From assembly GCA_018664115.1 (NCBI GenBank), contig JABJOX010000046.1:1-33031 (forward strand): a stretch of 33,031 nucleotides of DNA. Direction: 5' to 3'. Under the pieces are notes generated by a model. That model was not told the DNA's origin. It did not search any database and was given only the letters and a program-made list of their open reading frames with translations. Position numbers and translations under genes: made by a program. This document shows, piece after piece, positions 22,969-29,850 of this stretch. Positions within the stretch are counted from its first letter, which is position 1; the number at the start of each line of letters is the position of its first letter. Source of the DNA: Candidatus Woesearchaeota archaeon. Its GTDB lineage: Archaea > Nanobdellota > Nanobdellia > Woesearchaeales > GW2011-AR9.

Positions 22969-24276
22969 ATGGAAAGAACACTAATTAAAGATCTTAAAGA
23001 TAACATTGGCAAGGAAGTTTTACTAAAAGGTTGGATTCAAGAATTAAGGAATTTAAGCAAAATCAAGTTTCTTATTTTAAGAGACAGAACTGGCGATATG
23101 CAAACTTTGGCTTTCAAAGGCGATACTGAAGAAGAATCATTTAATGCGTTAGATGATTTTACTAAAGAGTCTGTTGTAGAAATTATTGGTACTCCTAAAG
23201 AAAATAAGACTTCTCATTGGGGAATTGAAGTAATGATCAAGAATATTAAAATGGTTTCTCTTTCGGAAGTTCCACATCCAATCGATAATTCTGATAAAAG
23301 TCAAACTAACATCGATAAGAGAATTGATTATCGATTTTTAGATACAAGAAATTTGAAGAAGCAAGCGATCTTTAAAATTAGAAGTAAGATTGTTAAAATT
23401 GTGGGGACTTATTTAGAGAGTAATGAATTTACTAATATTCAAACTCCGAAGATGACCACAATTGGTGTTGAATCTGGAGCAGACTTATTTACAGTAGATT
23501 ACTTTGGTACACCAATTTATTTATCTCAATCACCACAAATTTACAAACAAATGTTTGTTGTTGGCGGTTTTGAAAGGGTCTACGAAATTGCTCCTGTTTT
23601 CAGAGCAGAGAAATCTCATACTACTCGACATTTAACAGAATTTACGGGTGTGGACTTTGAAATGGCTTTTATCAAAGATGAAATAGAATTGATGAATTTT
23701 GTTGAAGAAATGCTTGTTGACCTATTGACAAAGTTAAAAGAAGAGTGTTCTTCTGAGTTAGAATTGTTAGGGGTGGAACATAAAATTCCTGAAGATATTC
23801 CTAGGATAACAATGGGTGAGGCTAAAGCTTTACTTGCAGAGAAAGGTAAAAAGTATACTGAAGAAGATGATTTAGATCCGGAAGGAGAAAAATTATTGGG
23901 TGAGATTGTTAAAGAGAAGTATGGCAGTGAATTTGTATTTTTAACAAATTTTCCTTTTGCTGTTCGGCCATTTTATTGTATGAAATCAGAAGCTGATTCT
24001 AATGGGACAAAAAGTTTTGATTTATTATTTAATGGAGTAGAAATTGCTACTGGTACACAGCGTGAACATCAATTGGATGTTTTGGAGAAGCAGGCGAAAG
24101 GAAAAGGTTTAGATTTGGATAAGATGCCTGAGTACAAAGATTTATTCAAGTATGGTTGTCCTCCACACGGTGGAGTTGGTTTTGGATTAGATCGGATTAC
24201 TCAGAGATTGCTTAAGTTGGATAATATTCGTGAAGCTGTTCTGTTACCTCGGGATCCTGAGAGAATGAGTCCTTAG
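22969..24276 (+). CDS. aspS: Aspartyl-tRNA synthetase, archaeal type
   Basis: Charges tRNA-Asp, and in non-discriminating forms also tRNA-Asn. The 435-residue class II enzyme has an N-terminal OB-fold anticodon domain (about 1-105, with GWIQELRNLSKIKFLILRD). The catalytic core has motif 2 FRAEKSHTTRHLTEFTGVDF (about 211-230) and motif 3 GVGFGLDRITQRLL (about 401-414). It lacks the bacterial GAD insertion, so it belongs to the archaeal/eukaryotic type. At the OB-fold position that is Trp in discriminating and His in non-discriminating archaeal enzymes, this protein has Gln (GWIQE), so tRNA specificity cannot be called. The first ATG has no Shine-Dalgarno but a well-placed TATA box. Confidence 0.95.
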   Translation: MERTLIKDLKDNIGKEVLLKGWIQELRNLSKIKFLILRDRTGDMQTLAFKGDTEEESFNALDDFTKESVVEIIGTPKENKTSHWGIEVMIKNIKMVSLSEVPHPIDNSDKSQTNIDKRIDYRFLDTRNLKKQAIFKIRSKIVKIVGTYLESNEFTNIQTPKMTTIGVESGADLFTVDYFGTPIYLSQSPQIYKQMFVVGGFERVYEIAPVFRAEKSHTTRHLTEFTGVDFEMAFIKDEIELMNFVEEMLVDLLTKLKEECSSELELLGVEHKIPEDIPRITMGEAKALLAEKGKKYTEEDDLDPEGEKLLGEIVKEKYGSEFVFLTNFPFAVRPFYCMKSEADSNGTKSFDLLFNGVEIATGTQREHQLDVLEKQAKGKGLDLDKMPEYKDLFKYGCPPHGGVGFGLDRITQRLLKLDNIREAVLLPRDPERMSP

Positions 24277-24307
24277 TTTTTTATTTTTTTAAACTTCAAC
24301 TTCATTC

Positions 24308-24331
24308 AAAGTATTCTTTACATTTATATAT
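24308..24331 (+). promoter_or_regulatory. Promoter of DUF4349 gene with AAAGTATTCTTT element
   Basis: AAAGTATTCTTT (24308-24319) sits directly upstream of a TATA box TTTATATAT (24323-24331). The same 12-mer occurs just downstream of the TATA boxes at 28277 and 31356, and with one change after that at 29795. GGAGGT (24366-24371) is the Shine-Dalgarno before ATG 24379. Confidence 0.5.
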
Positions 24332-24378
24332 GATTAAGATTTACTTATTTCTATTAAACTTAAACGGAGGTCATTAAA

Positions 24379-25239
24379 ATGACATTTAAACAACAATGGA
24401 ACACAATTAAACAAAACTGGATTTTAGTATTAGTGTTTTTGCTATTTTTTTTACTACCATTTTTTTCAGGAACTACTTCTAGTTTTGCAAAAAGTGGCAG
24501 TTTTGGAATGTTAGAATCTGCAGAAATGATGGTTACTTCAGATTCAATGGGGAGATATTCTGGTTCTGATTTTGCACCGGAAGTAGAAGATAGAAAGATA
24601 ACTAAGTCAGCTTATTTATCTTCAGAAGTTGAGCGTGGAACTTTTAAAACATCTGCTGAGAAATTAAAAAGTATTATTAAATTAAGCGAAGGTTATCTTT
24701 TGAATGAAAACGTTAACAAGTATGGAACAGACAAGAAGTCTTATTATTCTGGAAGTTACCAAATTAAAGTGGAAACTGCTAAGTATGATTCTGTAGTTTT
24801 ACAATTAAAAGAAGTTGGAGAAGTACAATCGTTTACTGAAAGTATGGATGATATTACCGCTAGATTTACTAATTTACAAACAGAATTAAGTGCAGAGAAA
24901 TCTAGATTGGTAAAGTTTCAACAGATGTATAATTCCGCGGAAGAGATCTCTGATAAGATTGCTTTGGCAGACAAGATCTACTCTTTAGAGAAAACTATTG
25001 ACTATTTAGAACAAGCATTAAGTAACGTACAGAAGAAAGTTGATTATTCAACAATTAGTGTCAGTTTACAAGAAGAACGTTCTGAGTATGCTAATGTTGC
25101 TTTAGTAAAGTTTTCTAAATTGATTGATTCTTTAGTAGACAGTTTCAACAGTTTGTTACAATTAATCTTTGTAATCTTTCCGTATTTAATTGTAGTTGGA
25201 TTGATCTGGTTAGTTGTTAGATTTGTTAAGAGAAGATAA
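24379..25239 (+). CDS. DUF4349 membrane protein
   Basis: The 286-residue protein has an N-terminal membrane helix (about 14-30), an external domain and a C-terminal membrane helix (about 258-281) with a basic end. The middle matches the DUF4349 pattern: DRKITKSAYLSSEVERGTF, a beta strand with YQIKVETAKYDSVVLQLKEV, the signature DITARFTNLQTELSAEKSRL, a long coiled coil (about 160-220) and a final DYSTISVSLQEE. DUF4349 proteins are exported or membrane-bound and of unknown function, often near membrane-stress regulators. Here the convergent neighbour is a membrane-tethered regulator operon, a similar setting. The start follows a strong GGAGGT site. Confidence 0.82.
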   Translation: MTFKQQWNTIKQNWILVLVFLLFFLLPFFSGTTSSFAKSGSFGMLESAEMMVTSDSMGRYSGSDFAPEVEDRKITKSAYLSSEVERGTFKTSAEKLKSIIKLSEGYLLNENVNKYGTDKKSYYSGSYQIKVETAKYDSVVLQLKEVGEVQSFTESMDDITARFTNLQTELSAEKSRLVKFQQMYNSAEEISDKIALADKIYSLEKTIDYLEQALSNVQKKVDYSTISVSLQEERSEYANVALVKFSKLIDSLVDSFNSLLQLIFVIFPYLIVVGLIWLVVRFVKRR

Positions 25240-25269
25240 TTTTTATTCTTTATTCTTTTTTTTTTCTTT
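25240..25269 (+). terminator. T-rich terminator between convergent genes
   Basis: The DUF4349 stop is followed by a run of mostly T including twelve or more in a row around 25254-25265, the usual archaeal termination signal. The next gene ends on the other strand at 25270. Confidence 0.5.
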
Positions 25270-25572
25270 CTAATAAAGAAAACTTAACATGGCTGTAATT
25301 GTGTTTGCAAATAAAGATAATCCTAAACAATAATAGTAATTTTTTCTTAATAACAGCATTAGTAAATGCGCTTCCGTTAAGATTACCACCAGTTCTATTA
25401 AATAAAAGTTTGCTCCAAAATTATAGCTAATAATAGCTAAAGGCCAAGTAAAACAATTAATTAAAACAATGTATAATAATAATTTTTGCCATTGATATTT
25501 CGTTATCACATAAATGATAAAATATTCAATTATAATAGTTAATAATAAAGAAAGAAGATAAATCAAAATCAT
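25270..25572 (-). CDS. Small multi-pass membrane protein, unknown function
   Basis: A 100-residue, highly hydrophobic protein with three or four membrane helices: MILIYLLSLLLTIIIEYFII, LLLYIVLINCFTWPLAIISY, YLIELVVILTEAHLLMLLL and YCLGLSLFANTITAMLSFLY. The buried acidic residues in the third helix (ELV..TEA) and the Asn residues recall small archaeal membrane proteins of unknown role. Its ATG overlaps the stop of the preceding small membrane gene (ATGA), so both are translated together with the membrane-tethered regulator upstream. Confidence 0.65.
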   Translation of the reverse strand: MILIYLLSLLLTIIIEYFIIYVITKYQWQKLLLYIVLINCFTWPLAIISYNFGANFYLIELVVILTEAHLLMLLLRKNYYYCLGLSLFANTITAMLSFLY

Positions 25573-25745
25573 TTTTTTAGTTTTCTAATTATGAAAATAA
25601 TCAAGAAAATTAATGCGACTAATGATAAAGAGAATAAAATTAATAATCCTCCGTAGTTTAAAATCATGCTTGTTGGAGTGATAAGATCAGATAAAACATT
25701 TTTAGAAAATAAAATTAAAATAAAGAGGTATAAGATTTGTTTCAT
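25569..25745 (-). CDS. Small membrane protein with signal-like N-terminus
   Basis: I choose the ATG at 25745 (58 residues, MKQILYLFILILFSKNVLSD) because it has GGAG six bases upstream and overlaps the regulator's TGA by four bases; a start four codons earlier (25757) is possible but less well placed. It has an N-terminal hydrophobic segment, possibly a cleaved signal, a short external loop (LITPTSMILNYGG), and a second helix (about 32-54) ending IIRKLKK. It is the middle gene of a three-gene coupled operon. Function unknown; it may partner the membrane-tethered regulator. Confidence 0.6.
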   Translation of the reverse strand: MKQILYLFILILFSKNVLSDLITPTSMILNYGGLLILFSLSLVALIFLIIFIIRKLKK

Positions 25746-26365
25746 TTTTTTCTCCATTCTTTAATTATAATTATTAACAGATAAATTACAATCGCAGATA
25801 AACTTCCTACTAAGAACCATAAGGCGATGTCTGGTTGAGAAGTTGTAATCTGTGGTAAACAATTCCCTCCTATTTCTTGAGCAACAGGGGCAGCATCCAT
25901 CATTACTGCTTGTTCTAACATTGGTGCTGTTTTTTGTAAATCTCCAGAAAACGATCCTATTCTGGAAGTGAAACTAGTAGTTAACTTGATAACTGCACTA
26001 ATTCCTACAGCGATAATTCCAACTGGAAGGACGTTCTTTAACGCTTGTCTCAATCCAGAAACTTTTCGAGGAGCGATAATAATATATTTATTCGCTAATT
26101 TGTAATGGTTAATTTCTCTTCCTTTCTTAGAATAATGAAATTCTTCTGCAATTATTAGACTTGCTTCTGTTAATTTTTGTAAATGATAATGTACAGTAGA
26201 GATAGGGATTTTTAATTCTTGGGCGATATTTGTTTCTGTATCGTGTTCTTTCTCTGCCAAATAATTAAGAATTTTTCTGCTGGTATCAGAAGTAATAGTT
26301 TCTGCTAGTTTCTTAGTTTTCTTTTCGTTTAGATCTACTAAAAGGAAATTGTTTTTCTTAGTCAT
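25742..26365 (-). CDS. Membrane-tethered ArsR-like winged-helix regulator
   Basis: The 207-residue protein starts with an ArsR/TrmB-like winged helix (about 15-95): SDTSRKILNYLAEKEHDTE, TNIAQELKIPISTVHYHLQKL (recognition helix with typical STVHYHLQKL) and a wing with KKGREINHYKLANKYII. A first membrane helix (about 110-128), an external loop of about 50 residues with one Cys (GGNCLP), and a second helix (about 180-201) follow. DNA-binding domains fixed to the membrane are known in archaea and could sense an external or membrane signal directly. A small inverted repeat, ATACT-tt-AGTAT, lies between its TATA box and the ATG, suggesting autoregulation. It heads an operon with two small membrane proteins. 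Confidence 0.8.
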   Translation of the reverse strand: MTKKNNFLLVDLNEKKTKKLAETITSDTSRKILNYLAEKEHDTETNIAQELKIPISTVHYHLQKLTEASLIIAEEFHYSKKGREINHYKLANKYIIIAPRKVSGLRQALKNVLPVGIIAVGISAVIKLTTSFTSRIGSFSGDLQKTAPMLEQAVMMDAAPVAQEIGGNCLPQITTSQPDIALWFLVGSLSAIVIYLLIIIIKEWRKK

Positions 26366-26376
26366 TTTATTAGTTT

Positions 26377-26394
26377 ATACTTTAGTATTTAAAT
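26377..26394 (-). promoter_or_regulatory. Promoter and candidate autoregulatory operator
   Basis: Read on the minus strand, the TATA-like ATTTAAAT (26387-26394) lies about 26 nt before the regulator's ATG, fitting a leaderless message. ATACT-tt-AGTAT (26377-26388) abuts it, at the expected transcription start, a natural site for repression. Confidence 0.4.
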
Positions 26395-26441
26395 AGGTTG
26401 TGATAACTTTAAGTGAGGTTGAAGTTTAGAAATTTATAAAT

Positions 26442-27452
26442 TTAAAAATCTATAGGGAACAAGAAGTTTCTTAATACCAAATAGGTGATGAAGATTATAA
26501 TTAGAATAATTGCTTCCCATTTGTTCAGTTTTTCGTTTCTCCATAAGAACCAGAAAATTAAACAGGCAATTCCAATCTTAAATGGCAAATCATAAAACAT
26601 AGTAACTTTTGGAATAGCATAGCCAGAAATCATTGCTCCTAAGCCAAGTCCCATTAATGGATTTGTGACGTTACTTCCGATAAGAACACCTGCGGAAATT
26701 CCTTTCTTGTTTTTGAAAACTGCGACTAACGCTGTAGTTAATTCTGGTAAAGCGGAAGCAATTCCTAGTAAGAGAACTCCGAAAAATGAAGCGCTGATGG
26801 ATAATTGAGAAACTAATTTCGTAGATGTTTTAATCACAATATTGGCAGCAAAAGCCATGATTACAAAAGCAATAATTATAGTGGTTATTTGGAAAACAAT
26901 TTTCCAGTCAGGAAGTTTTCTTTTTTTCTTTATTTTAGCATGGACAATATGTTTAATGTTTAGATCTTCATGTTTCTTTTTCTTTTGTCTTTTCTTTAGA
27001 TAAAATAGATATGCAATATAAGCAACAAACATAATAAACCCTTCAAATCTGTTGATTGTTCCTCCAATAGTCATAATCCACATTAAAACAGCACCAGCGA
27101 TTAAAGCGCCAACTTCAGAGATAATATTTTTCTTAACAACAACAATAGTTCCTATCAAACCAACAACTGCGAGAATAAAACTTTGTTGGAAAATGTCTGA
27201 ACCAACATTAGTTCCGATAATTAGTCCGGAAATAGTATTCATCAAACTTGGTTCTTTAACAATATCAATACTACCCACAACTGCAGACATAATTTCAGGA
27301 ATAGATGTACCTATGGAAAGAATAGTTAATCCAATAAATGTTCCGCTCCAATTAAAATGGTGGGCTAAGCGAATAGAGTTTCTTACAGCAATCTCTGCTA
27401 AGATTAAGATGGCAATTACGCTTACTATTAATGTTAAGATTTCTGATAGCAT
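26442..27452 (-). CDS. Calcium/sodium antiporter (CaCA family, YrbG-like)
   Basis: The 336-residue protein has ten or so membrane helices in two halves, each with an alpha repeat: GLTILSIGTSIPEIMSAVVG followed by GTNVGSDIFQ in the first, and GVLLLGIASALPELTTALVA followed by GSNVTNPLMG in the second. The paired Glu residues in S-I-P-E and A-L-P-E are the ion-binding acids of the CaCA superfamily. The central loop (about 153-180) is cytoplasmic and very Lys-rich. It exchanges Ca2+ for Na+ (or H+) across the membrane. The exact ions cannot be fixed from sequence. It is divergent from the DUF6485 gene. Confidence 0.92.
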   Translation of the reverse strand: MLSEILTLIVSVIAILILAEIAVRNSIRLAHHFNWSGTFIGLTILSIGTSIPEIMSAVVGSIDIVKEPSLMNTISGLIIGTNVGSDIFQQSFILAVVGLIGTIVVVKKNIISEVGALIAGAVLMWIMTIGGTINRFEGFIMFVAYIAYLFYLKKRQKKKKHEDLNIKHIVHAKIKKKRKLPDWKIVFQITTIIIAFVIMAFAANIVIKTSTKLVSQLSISASFFGVLLLGIASALPELTTALVAVFKNKKGISAGVLIGSNVTNPLMGLGLGAMISGYAIPKVTMFYDLPFKIGIACLIFWFLWRNEKLNKWEAIILIIIFITYLVLRNFLFPIDF

Positions 27453-27515
27453 TTATCCTCTTTTTAGTAGAGTAGAATCTAAAAGTTTAAAAATGTTAGT
27501 TTTTTGTAGTTAGTT

Positions 27516-27719
27516 ATGGATTGTAAACAAGAAGAAAATTTAGTGAATTGTAAGTGCACTTATCCTGGCTGTTCACGGAAAGGGATTTGTTGCGAATGTA
27601 TTAGGCATCATTTGGCTAACAGAGAACTTCCTGGCTGTTGTTTTGATAAGGAAGGAGAGGCTAGTTATGATAGAAGTTTTGAACATTTCGTTAAGTTGGT
27701 TAGCGAGAAGAAAGTTTGA
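27516..27719 (+). CDS. DUF6485 small Cys-rich protein
   Basis: A 67-residue protein with eight Cys (CKCTYPGCSRKGICCECIRH, then PGCCF), matching the DUF6485 pattern of C-x-C-x-Y-x-x-C-x-R-K-G-x-C-C-x-C, ELPGC and a final YDRSFEHF. The Cys and His arrangement suggests a metal, probably zinc, site; the function is unknown. The first ATG has no Shine-Dalgarno but a TATA-like AGTTTAAAA about 28 nt upstream, so it is probably leaderless. It ends 9 nt before the DJ-1/PfpI gene and is cotranscribed with it. Confidence 0.85.
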   Translation: MDCKQEENLVNCKCTYPGCSRKGICCECIRHHLANRELPGCCFDKEGEASYDRSFEHFVKLVSEKKV

Positions 27720-27728
27720 GGTGGAAAA

Positions 27729-28247
27729 ATGAAAAAAGTATTATTAATTATTGCTCAGCAAGATTATCAAGATCATGAGTGTGGAGCTCCGAAGAAGATT
27801 CTGGAAGATGCAGGAATTGAAGTAGTGATTGCTTCTAAACAGATTGGAGTTTGTCATGGTGCTTTTGGTGCTGAGGTTGAAGCAACTGTTGCTATTGCAG
27901 AAGTAAATGTTTCTGATTTTGATGCGATTATTTTTATTGGTGGTGCTGGTGCTGTTGGATATCAGCACGATGTACAGGCACATTTAACTGCACAAGAAGC
28001 GATTAATCGTGGGAAAATTTTAGGGGCGATTTGTATTGCACCAACAATACTTGCTTACGCTGGTGTTTTGGAAGGAAAGAAAGTTACTGTTTGGAATCAA
28101 GATGGTAAACAGGCTGAAATTCTTACTAAGAATGGTGCAGAGTTTGTAGATGAGATGGTTGTTGTTGATGGAAAGATCGTTACTGCGAATGGTCCGCCGG
28201 CAGCAGAAGCGTTTGGAAAGAAGATTTTAGAAATGTTGAAAGAGTAG
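27729..28247 (+). CDS. DJ-1/PfpI family protein
   Basis: The 172-residue protein has the class I glutamine-amidotransferase-like fold of PfpI/DJ-1: KKVLLIIAQQDYQDHE (conserved Glu 17), FDAIIFIGGAGAVGY, the nucleophile elbow GAICIAP (Cys 102), VTANGPPAAEAFGKKI at the end. Members act as proteases, glyoxalases or deglycases, or redox-sensitive chaperones; sequence alone does not choose. The His that follows the Cys in PfpI proteases is Ile here, which argues against the classic protease triad. The Shine-Dalgarno GAGGTGG precedes it, and it follows the DUF6485 gene by 9 nt, so they form an operon. Confidence 0.9.
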   Translation: MKKVLLIIAQQDYQDHECGAPKKILEDAGIEVVIASKQIGVCHGAFGAEVEATVAIAEVNVSDFDAIIFIGGAGAVGYQHDVQAHLTAQEAINRGKILGAICIAPTILAYAGVLEGKKVTVWNQDGKQAEILTKNGAEFVDEMVVVDGKIVTANGPPAAEAFGKKILEMLKE

Positions 28248-28270
28248 TAAAGTTAGTAATGAAATAAGTA

Positions 28271-28331
28271 GTAACCTATATAAATGATAAAGTATTCTTT
28301 TCAAGTAATTATACTTAGAGGTGAATAAAAG
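28271..28331 (+). promoter_or_regulatory. Shared-type promoter and leader, copy A
   Basis: TATATAAAT (28277-28285), AAAGTATTCTTT (28289-28300) and a leader ending GAGGTGAATAAAAG before ATG 28332. From 28276 to the ATG, 52 of 56 bases match copy B (29795-29850). The first 30 bases from 28271 match copy C (31351-31380) at 28 positions. Confidence 0.7.
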
Positions 28332-29762
28332 ATGGTAAAAAAGAGAGTGAAAAAAGTTAATAAGAAAGTAAAATCTTCAAATGGAGTTAAAGATTTTTTT
28401 ATGAACAAATATTTTGTTTCTGCGGTATTTATATTGGTTATCGTTGGTGGATTTTTTTTAATAAGTACGTTAAGTCAAAATGAAGAAGCAATTGCTGGTG
28501 AAGCGTATCGAAGAAGTATCACTAGTAAGTCTCCAGAACCTTTTTTTCAGCTTTACAAAGAATATAAAACTTTTCATGAGATGAGTGGTGAAGGAAAAAT
28601 AACTTTTAAAAAATTTGATGATGCTCTAATTCGAAGTAATGTTTTTTTAATTGATTCTCGTAGAGATTATCGTAATGAACGAGCAGAGTTAAAAAATAGT
28701 TATTCTAGTATTAGAAAGTTGGTTAACAAAGTTTATGCCGGAGCTTCATCTGATACAATTTCATTAACTGCTTGGTATATGGTTTTTGAGGATAGATGGA
28801 AAACAGAAACATTTGGTCGAACTTTTGACAAACCAATCAATCCTACTTTTTTTAGAAAATTGTCTAAGCTTAGAAGTGGGGAAACAATTATTGTTGAAAA
28901 AGAAATTAAGCGTTCTTCACGGAATAGTTTAACTGGGGCAGCAGCAGTAGGAGGAAATTCTGGTGGTACTGCTTTTTCTGATTGTGCTGAGGGTGATAAT
29001 CCTAAAGCAAGTGGTGGTTTAGTTGGTACTTCAGTAGATCCTACTGGCCCAACTGGAACTGGTTCTTCTGGACAACCAACTCCTTATAGTGAAGGGGGGA
29101 ATGGTGATGCTTGCGGTAATTTAGATCCTAATAAAGTTGGTTTTGGTTCTAGTAGTACTGATCCTTTTGATGATTTGCAAGATGAAGCAAAGAAATTTGC
29201 CGAACAAACTGGTGAAGATGGATATGCAGAACAGACTGGTGGAGAGGAATCTGCGGAACAAACTGGTGGAGAGACAGAACAAACTGGTGAAGGTGGATTT
29301 GCAGAACAAACTGGTGGGGAGACAGAACAAACTGGTTCTGGAGATTCTGGTGGTTCTGGCATGTTTAGAGAAATGGAACAAAAAGAAGAAGAACATAAAG
29401 GTGAAGAAGGAACTTGGCAAGAAATTTATTCATCAGACTCTGGTGGTGGCAGTTCACAAAAAATAGGTGATGGAACTGGTGATGATTGTGGTGGTGCCGG
29501 AAGTAATGCTGGAAGTACTTTAATGGATTGTGCCGGTGGAGATGAGGATGGTTGTGATGAGGACGATATTGCTCCTGCTGGAATGGGCGATCAAAATTAT
29601 GGGGATTCTGGTTGTGGTGGTGGTGGAGCAGATCCAGCCATGGTTCAAGCAGATATCACTCAAAGCCATATTTCTGGTTATAATCCCATGGATTCCGCTA
29701 GTATGGACAAATTGGGTTTGAGTACCTTTGGAGGAGAGCTTTTCATAATGTTTCCAAAGTAA
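28332..29762 (+). CDS. Membrane-anchored Gly/Ser/Cys-rich protein A with EQTG repeats
   Basis: The 476-residue protein has a very basic N-terminus, one membrane helix (about 28-46) and, just after it, EEAIAGEAYR, which could be a cleavage or processing site. A conserved helical domain (about 68-185) contains FQLYKEYKTFHEM, DDALIRSNVF and LVNKVYAGAS. The rest (about 200-476) is low-complexity Gly/Ser/Thr/Asp/Glu, with six EQTG repeats (291-335), scattered Cys and the block GTSVDPTGPTGTGSSGQPTP (232-251), shared at the same residue positions by the paralog at 29851. The topology suggests a long, flexible surface protein. No known family or catalytic motif was recognised. An adhesin, S-layer partner or host-contact protein is speculation. 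The start is fixed by GAGGTGA. Confidence 0.8.
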   Translation: MVKKRVKKVNKKVKSSNGVKDFFMNKYFVSAVFILVIVGGFFLISTLSQNEEAIAGEAYRRSITSKSPEPFFQLYKEYKTFHEMSGEGKITFKKFDDALIRSNVFLIDSRRDYRNERAELKNSYSSIRKLVNKVYAGASSDTISLTAWYMVFEDRWKTETFGRTFDKPINPTFFRKLSKLRSGETIIVEKEIKRSSRNSLTGAAAVGGNSGGTAFSDCAEGDNPKASGGLVGTSVDPTGPTGTGSSGQPTPYSEGGNGDACGNLDPNKVGFGSSSTDPFDDLQDEAKKFAEQTGEDGYAEQTGGEESAEQTGGETEQTGEGGFAEQTGGETEQTGSGDSGGSGMFREMEQKEEEHKGEEGTWQEIYSSDSGGGSSQKIGDGTGDDCGGAGSNAGSTLMDCAGGDEDGCDEDDIAPAGMGDQNYGDSGCGGGGADPAMVQADITQSHISGYNPMDSASMDKLGLSTFGGELFIMFPK

Positions 29763-29785
29763 TTTTTTCTTTTCTTTCTTTCTTT
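29763..29785 (+). terminator. T-rich terminator after protein A
   Basis: The stop codon is followed directly by a 23-nt tract of T broken only by single C residues, typical of archaeal transcript ends. The next promoter starts 10 nt later. Confidence 0.5.
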
Positions 29786-29794
29786 AACCACAAC

Positions 29795-29850
29795 TAATAT
29801 AAATGATAAAGTGTTCTTTTCAAGTAATTATACTTAGAGGTGGATAAAAG
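29795..29850 (+). promoter_or_regulatory. Shared-type promoter and leader, copy B
   Basis: AATATAAAT (29796-29804), AAAGTGTTCTTT (29808-29819) and a leader ending GAGGTGGATAAAAG before ATG 29851. It is nearly identical to copy A with the same spacing, showing that promoter, leader and gene were duplicated together. Confidence 0.7.

Noticed and set aside
29200-29340. Possible CRISPR or tandem DNA repeat (repeated GAACAAACTGGT)
   Set aside because: The units are short, irregularly spaced and in frame, encoding EQTG repeats; there are no spacers of constant length.
29084-29466. Several overlapping frames in both strands of surface protein A, with Pro/Cys/Ser-rich repeats
   Set aside because: They are shadows of the EQTG and Gly-rich coding repeats; only the 28332 frame has a promoter, a Shine-Dalgarno and a conserved paralog.
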